Shown piece after piece: positions 58,801 to 64,000 of a stretch of 64,000 nt of DNA. The notes under the pieces are model-generated. The model was not told the origin of the DNA and did not search any database. It was given only the letters and a program-made list of their open reading frames with translations. Location: assembly GCA_029706075.1 (NCBI GenBank), contig JAINUG010000108.1:496001-560000 (forward strand). The letters are read 5' to 3'. Source of the DNA: Aldrovandia affinis. Its lineage: Eukaryota > Chordata > Actinopteri > Notacanthiformes > Halosauridae. Position numbers and translations under genes: made by a program. How positions within the stretch are numbered: the first letter of the stretch is position 1; each line of letters begins with the position of its first letter.

Positions 58801-61369
58801 TGCAGAAGAATTTTTATGTCATGTTACAGATAAAAAATATATTTTCTCAGTCACAACCTAATTCTCTGTCAGTGACCATGAAGTTGTATAATATAGTGTT
58901 GGAGAATGGATGCCATCCAGAAATACAAAGAAGAATGTATTATGATGACAAATGTTATAAAAGCAGGGGCCGCTGCTTTCTACAACCTAGCCTTAATGCA
59001 TACGTATTATTCAATGTCTGATGTGATAATTGTAAAAACCATTGAGAGAAGTATCCGAATAATTGCATGTGAACAACCTCAAGAAATGTATCAAGCTTGG
59101 ATGAAATCACTGGAAAGAGAATTGTTCATCATAATGTTCTTTTGGTGGTTTCAAAATTAAAATACGTTTTCCCCAATATTTTTTTCAATGCACTTGCATT
59201 GTTTGAATTTAAACATAACAAAAGGAATGACTGTTGTAATTCAATACTATTATTGCCATGACGCTTTCTTGTCGTTGGTGCCTTTCTAACGGAAATAGGA
59301 CACTCTCCCCCAAACATATGATAATGGCATGTGGATATGATATGATATGGCACGTGATAATGGCACTGATTATGTTATGTATCACAGAACCATTAGTCTA
59401 ATGGGTGAGGGGAGGGGAGAAGACCATGCAATATGATTGCCTAATTATCCATTATCAATGTGAATAAAACTGGACAATCTAATAATCTAATTACAATTTC
59501 TAAACAGAAGTTTGGAAATGGTACCAAGAGCATCACAACTATTTCTTTTTTTTGAGCTGACTGTGAGTGGGGAACAAAAGAGAGCAGCAATTCTTAAATT
59601 AAGAAATAAACGGATGCACAAAGGCATACAGTATATTGTCGTGGGCACAGCTAACGTGTTCATTAATATCAACGAATGACTGACTATTTTATATCGGCAC
59701 TTATAGATACACATATTTTTAAATTGTTTTATATTTATTCTCGCTTTGCATTGATACATTTATATGCTGACAATGAGAGAGGAGAATGTTTAGTTAACAT
59801 CGCACTGAAACATGGATATGAACACAGGATATTTATAGCCTACTATAGATTCATACATAGTCTATGATTGATTTTTCTGCATTGACGTGTTTATGTAGGC
59901 TACAATTTATAATGCCATTCTTGTTTTACATTTGTATTTATATTGGCCCTTTTCCCCCAAGAATTGTCTCTCTTGCTGATCAGTGTCATATCGCCGCACA
60001 TTTTTTTGTTATAAATAGAGGCTTTTTCATGTTCGATTACATTAAAAATATTGTTTATTTTCTTAAAGAAATTAGTGCAGTATGAATAATACACGTGGTG
60101 GCATGATGGACAGTCATGTATATATTATTTTGCTTAGTTTAGGTACCCTAATGTTTCTTTAGACCTGCCTGAACAAAGCCAAATCATTATGTTTAGATGG
60201 TGTGTACTGAATGGAATTATCACTATTTTAATATATCATCGCCTGAAAGGCATTGGTTGGTGTTATTTTGTATGCCTGGAAATCCAGTGCTCCTAGTGTT
60301 AACACCTGGGGAAAGCAGGTTTTTACTTTGGCTCCAGCTGAGATCATGACCCAGGCTGCTAGAATTGTTCCTTGAAGGAGATGTCATCGGAATAAAGAGA
60401 TTACAAATTTGAATGCAGTGTACATTTTCTACTCTAAAATCCCACCCTTGAATGTCCACAACCCATTCTTCCTTTCAATATGTGCCTGCACTGCTTAATG
60501 TTTAATGTAGACTTGATGAAATCATTGTGTGCCACTGTGTAATTTCTATGTCTATCCTTTCGTTATCGTACCAGTTAATTACCAGTGCTAAAATGTTGAT
60601 TTTAATTAGCAATGTACATTGAATTTAGGAATGTTTTTGTTTGTGACATGTTTGACAATCTGAAGTTCATCAAAAGATTGCAACTTGCGAATCCAGCTTT
60701 TGAAACAAGTCATCCTGAGAATTACCCCTTCATATTTTAATGATCTATGTTACACAGTCATTATTTACTTCAAATATTTATTTGTAATGTACAGCTGTAT
60801 ACACCATTACAGCTATTTATGAACTTGAAATGTGTGTACTTGCACAATCAGACCCAGGTATAGGAGTTAACATAACAATACAATTTACATATTCATGCAG
60901 TGTGGATGCAACCCTGCTACAAACCGCATTTATTCTTCTTCTGGTACATAAAGAGATTTTAGTGTCTGGATAATGAATTCTATGAATACCTTCATGAAAA
61001 AATAACACATTTTGGAAATATTTGGAGATGGGGCTCCCTGGAAATACTGCATATTGAAGATATTTGTGGATATGAGGTCTGTATATTTTACAGATACATG
61101 CATGGCCAGAAGTCAAGATGCAGGAATATATTCAACAAATAAATACACATATGCATAATATATGAACATAGAGCAGTCAAGAAACATGGATGATTCATAT
61201 ATATATACAGACAAATGGATATGTGGCATGTGAGTATCATCCAGATTTTTATACTTTCATGAGTAGATATCTTTGGAAACGTTTCCAATAGGGAAATATA
61301 TTGCCTTGGGTCTGTTCGAAAAAAGATTTGTGATCTTGTTGAATTTATTCTTAAAAAAATTGACTAGCC
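55886..61369. other. No gene seen; candidate noncoding element at 56085-56245
   Basis: AT-rich DNA. About 56085-56245 (gcggcagagcaagccaagca, gaactcggggctgatataat) and 57720-57960 are compositionally balanced and repeat-free, so they might be conserved noncoding elements. The frames at 58116, 58545 and 58906 show no recognisable domain. Confidence 0.4.
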
Positions 61370-62070
61370 CCATTCTTGTAATTCAAATTTAGATTTGTAT
61401 GCCACAAGCACACACATGCACTCATCTGCTTGTTGAGAACAGGATGAAGGATGACTCATCTGACGATATGACTTTTTCCCCACTGCTCAGTAGACCACTG
61501 CCTGTGTTCTTTACACCACTTTACTTGCAAACATGCATTTTTAGGCGTAATAAGGGGTTTATGCACTGAAATCCAGCCATAGTACCCTCCTTCTTGATGG
61601 GGAGCTGCTCATTCCCTGGATTGGTATTTGCAGTCAGCTGATACAGATTTGCTAGTCTGTTTTGCCTTGCATCACGAACCAATGTACAGACATCACGGTC
61701 AAAGAGTATGAGCTTTTGACAACAGTTGCCCCAAGTTTATAATATCTTTCCCTCAGACTTCCATGCCAACCTCACCTCAGCCACTGTTCCTCATATAAAT
61801 ATCAACAAGTTGAGCAAGTCTCTGTCACTGAAGCTCTTGCCAAACATGCCCCAACAATCACCCCTCTTTCAAAGTCACTGAGATCTCTTCTTCTAGCCAT
61901 GGTAGTCAAAATAATGGCGAAATGGGCCTGTCCAGCATTTTTATACATTGTAGGTATGATGGGATGTTATTTTCTTCATTAACTCAGGAACCACACCTAT
62001 GTGGAAGCACCTGCTTTCAATATACTTTTTGTCCCTCATTTACAAGTTTTTCCTTTATTTTGGCAGTTAC
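61370..62070 (-). mobile_element. Tc1-like element, 5' half, minus strand
   Basis: The terminal repeat at the right (62052-62070, inverted gtaactgccaaaataaagg) leads into a 5' UTR. A transposase start follows at 61900: MARRRDLSDFERGVIVGACL. Further down, after shifts, come VWCKEHRQWSTEQWGK-like and SDESSFILFSTS words, the latter covering the first catalytic Asp. Sequence beyond about 61370 is lost. Multiple stops and shifts make it inactive. It belongs to the same terminal family as 14947-15235 and 62524-62690. Confidence 0.82.
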
Positions 62071-62523
62071 TTATATGTCACTATACAACACTGAAATATT
62101 TCATTTTCACACAATAGAATGGAAAAGGAAAATAAAAGCCTTCGAAGGATGATAATGCCTTGTGCAAATAATGGCAACAATTATCCAGTTTAATCAAACA
62201 CTTTACACTCTATGGTAATTGAATCATTTATTCAAATAAGCTGTTAGCCTTTCAACCATGAAATTACAAGGCAGAGAAAGTGTCAGTCCTCTGATATATT
62301 CAATCAGTTTCCACATTTATGGTCGTAATACAAACAATGATTTGCTTAATGTTGAATAGGTATTGATACAGTGTACTGTGCATGAATTGATGCCACCTCT
62401 CTAAATAAAATGGCAATTTGTGTTGGTATGAACACATTTTCTTCCGATTTAAAAAAAAAAAAATATGCATAAGAATGGCTATTAATTGTCCATGTACTAA
62501 AATATGATTTAAAATTCCAAATA

Positions 62524-62695
62524 CAGGAAAATAACTGCCAAAATAAAGGAAACACTTGGGCAAATTAAGGGTTCTGACTGTTATGGTGTGGGATGGTATG
62601 GTATAGGTCCACTCAACCCCTAGAGGGCAAAGTAAATACAAAGCCATTCTGAGTGATCACCTTTATCCTATGGTGAAACATTCCAAAACCCCTTG
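62524..62695 (+). mobile_element. Tc1-like element, left end with deleted interior
   Basis: The end 'acaggaaaataactgccaaa' with 'ataaaggaaacacttg' is the same terminal repeat as at 14947. It then jumps to 'aaagccattctgagtgatca' and 'cctatggtgaaacatt', words also present at 15083-15130. The two copies therefore share the same internal deletion joint region and likely represent one deleted subfamily. Confidence 0.75.
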
Positions 62696-64000
62696 CAGTG
62701 CATGTAAAAGGGGCAGCTGATTTCATTGACAGAATCTGAACAAAATTAGCACAGAAAATACACAACAAAATGGTTCCATAAAGTTATTTTCTGCTATAAT
62801 TGTTATCATTAGCCAAGATGTTCCATATAATAACATTATAGAGCCTAATTTTCAACATTATTTTAACTGTGCCTATAGATAATGAGGTAAACAAATAACA
62901 TCTGGGTAGCTATTGATAACTAGCATTAACAAGCTACCAAGACACACTGACTGTCAGGTGAAATGTAATCCATAAAAAGGTACATAAATGAACAAATATG
63001 TCTTACTGCGGTCTTGTTAATGTATTACATATGATGTAATACCCTGGTGGAGCTTAAAGTCTTAAAAACCTTTAAAAAGCATTTGCTTCAATTGTTTTGT
63101 AACTAGGCATGGCAAAATAGTATAATTTATTGTTGGAGGGGGGCACATCACACATTTTCAAAGGGAAGATTTAACGCCTCACTTTATTGAAATTTGGGCG
63201 TGGGAGATATCTCCAGGATACAGGAGACTAGAAACAGAGTGACACAGCTATTATGATAAGTTTTCAGATTTTTTATGACAAATAAAAGCCCTGCACTTCC
63301 AGGATTTCCCTTGAGAGTATGCAGATGTGCGCTATTAAGAAATCCTCTACCTCCAACTGTTGTTTGAAATGAAGATTTAGGAAATATATATAGTATTTTC
63401 ACTGACAATATATACATTTCCTGATTCACAACCAACAAGACTCAACAATAAAGTATAGGCCATCAAGATATAAATGTCATTTTTATTTGATTGTATTTCA
63501 GCAATTCTCAGAGAAGTGAGAATAGCCCAAACATTCACAGGGAGCAGGCAGGAATTCCTACTCTGAAGTACTTAAGCAGTGCTTGGAGAAAAATCGCAGT
63601 TCTGGCTACTGGAGAATCTATGAGACCACCGCATAAAACATTTACATTTCTAGAAGTCTGGGAGTGTTGTAACATTTTCTATCTCTGTAATCCATCATGA
63701 GTTGAACATGATAAGTGTAAGTTACCATGGCTAGCTAGCTTTCCATACATGCATATGTGTGTATATTCCTTTAACATTGTAACTGTTCCCTTAACTGTCT
63801 TTGTTAAATTTTTTATAGTAATAGTAATAGTAATATAAATTACATTTTATCTGAAAAATATATAAAAATCGAACTAATGTACTACTGCTCTCAAAGAAGT
63901 AATCTTACTTTGTAGATTTCTACAATTTCAAGGGTCTCTGGTGAGCCATCTGTTACTTGTTGAAGTCGTCTTTTGAAGTGTAAAGCACATGAAACAACTC
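62696..64000. other. No gene seen
   Basis: AT-rich sequence; a short (ATAGTA)n-like run at about 63816-63835. No recognised repeat or exon up to the window end. Confidence 0.45.

Overview
This is an AT-rich, repeat-filled stretch of a vertebrate genome, almost certainly a teleost fish. The evidence is the repeat content: tRNA-headed SINEs ending in the L2-type tail with a GGATA stem-loop and TGTAA repeats (the arrangement known from eel UnaL2/UnaSINE1), many decayed Tc1/mariner copies, piggyBac, hAT and PIF/Harbinger-like elements, and a CR1/Rex1-type LINE. An early-branching teleost such as an eel relative would fit, but similar tails occur in other fishes, so the species is not settled. I found no convincing host protein-coding exon, rRNA, functional tRNA gene or CRISPR array. 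The window reads as intergenic or deep-intronic DNA; short open frames are either shadows or transposase remnants.

Layout. 0-12 kb: mostly unique AT-rich DNA with two copies of a ~350 bp SINE (SINE-A, minus strand), two UnaSINE-like SINEs (plus strand), a CpG-rich patch at 1.4-1.65 kb and some stretches that look like candidate conserved noncoding DNA. 12-16.4 kb: three decayed Tc1/mariner elements. 19-21 kb: a piggyBac element bounded by TTAA, carrying Tc1-like and hAT-like pieces inside. 21-33 kb: mostly unique, with a short TIR element (25.3 kb), a tRNA-derived SINE (26.6 kb), an isolated SINE/LINE tail (28.2 kb) and a SINE inserted in an (AAT)n microsatellite (30.8 kb). 33-34 kb: a deleted Tc1 with long terminal inverted repeats. 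35.7-40 kb: a piggyBac transposase fossil, SINE-A, then a CR1/Rex1-type LINE (minus strand) interrupted by a piggyBac (TTAA duplication) and by a 628 bp element with GGGCCC ends (CTA duplication). 42.6-45.6 kb: a nest of a hAT-like element, a Harbinger-like element with a Myb/SANT-like frame, SINEs and a probable solo LTR. 45.7-51.8 kb: a small hAT element, SINE-A, a second copy of the same LINE split by a 703 bp hAT element with an 8-bp duplication, and a ZMYM1/TTF-type hAT transposase fossil. 54-56 kb: remnants of a second piggyBac family and a Tc1. 56-64 kb: mostly unique DNA with two Tc1 remnants at 61.4-62.7 kb.

The most informative result is that the two LINE copies act as each other's empty site: the piggyBac site in one copy is uninterrupted in the other, and the hAT site in the second is uninterrupted in the first. 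This fixes both element boundaries to the base. Nothing here amounts to a new functional system. The interest lies in nested insertions, families of short non-autonomous elements, and a few unexplained dispersed repeats.
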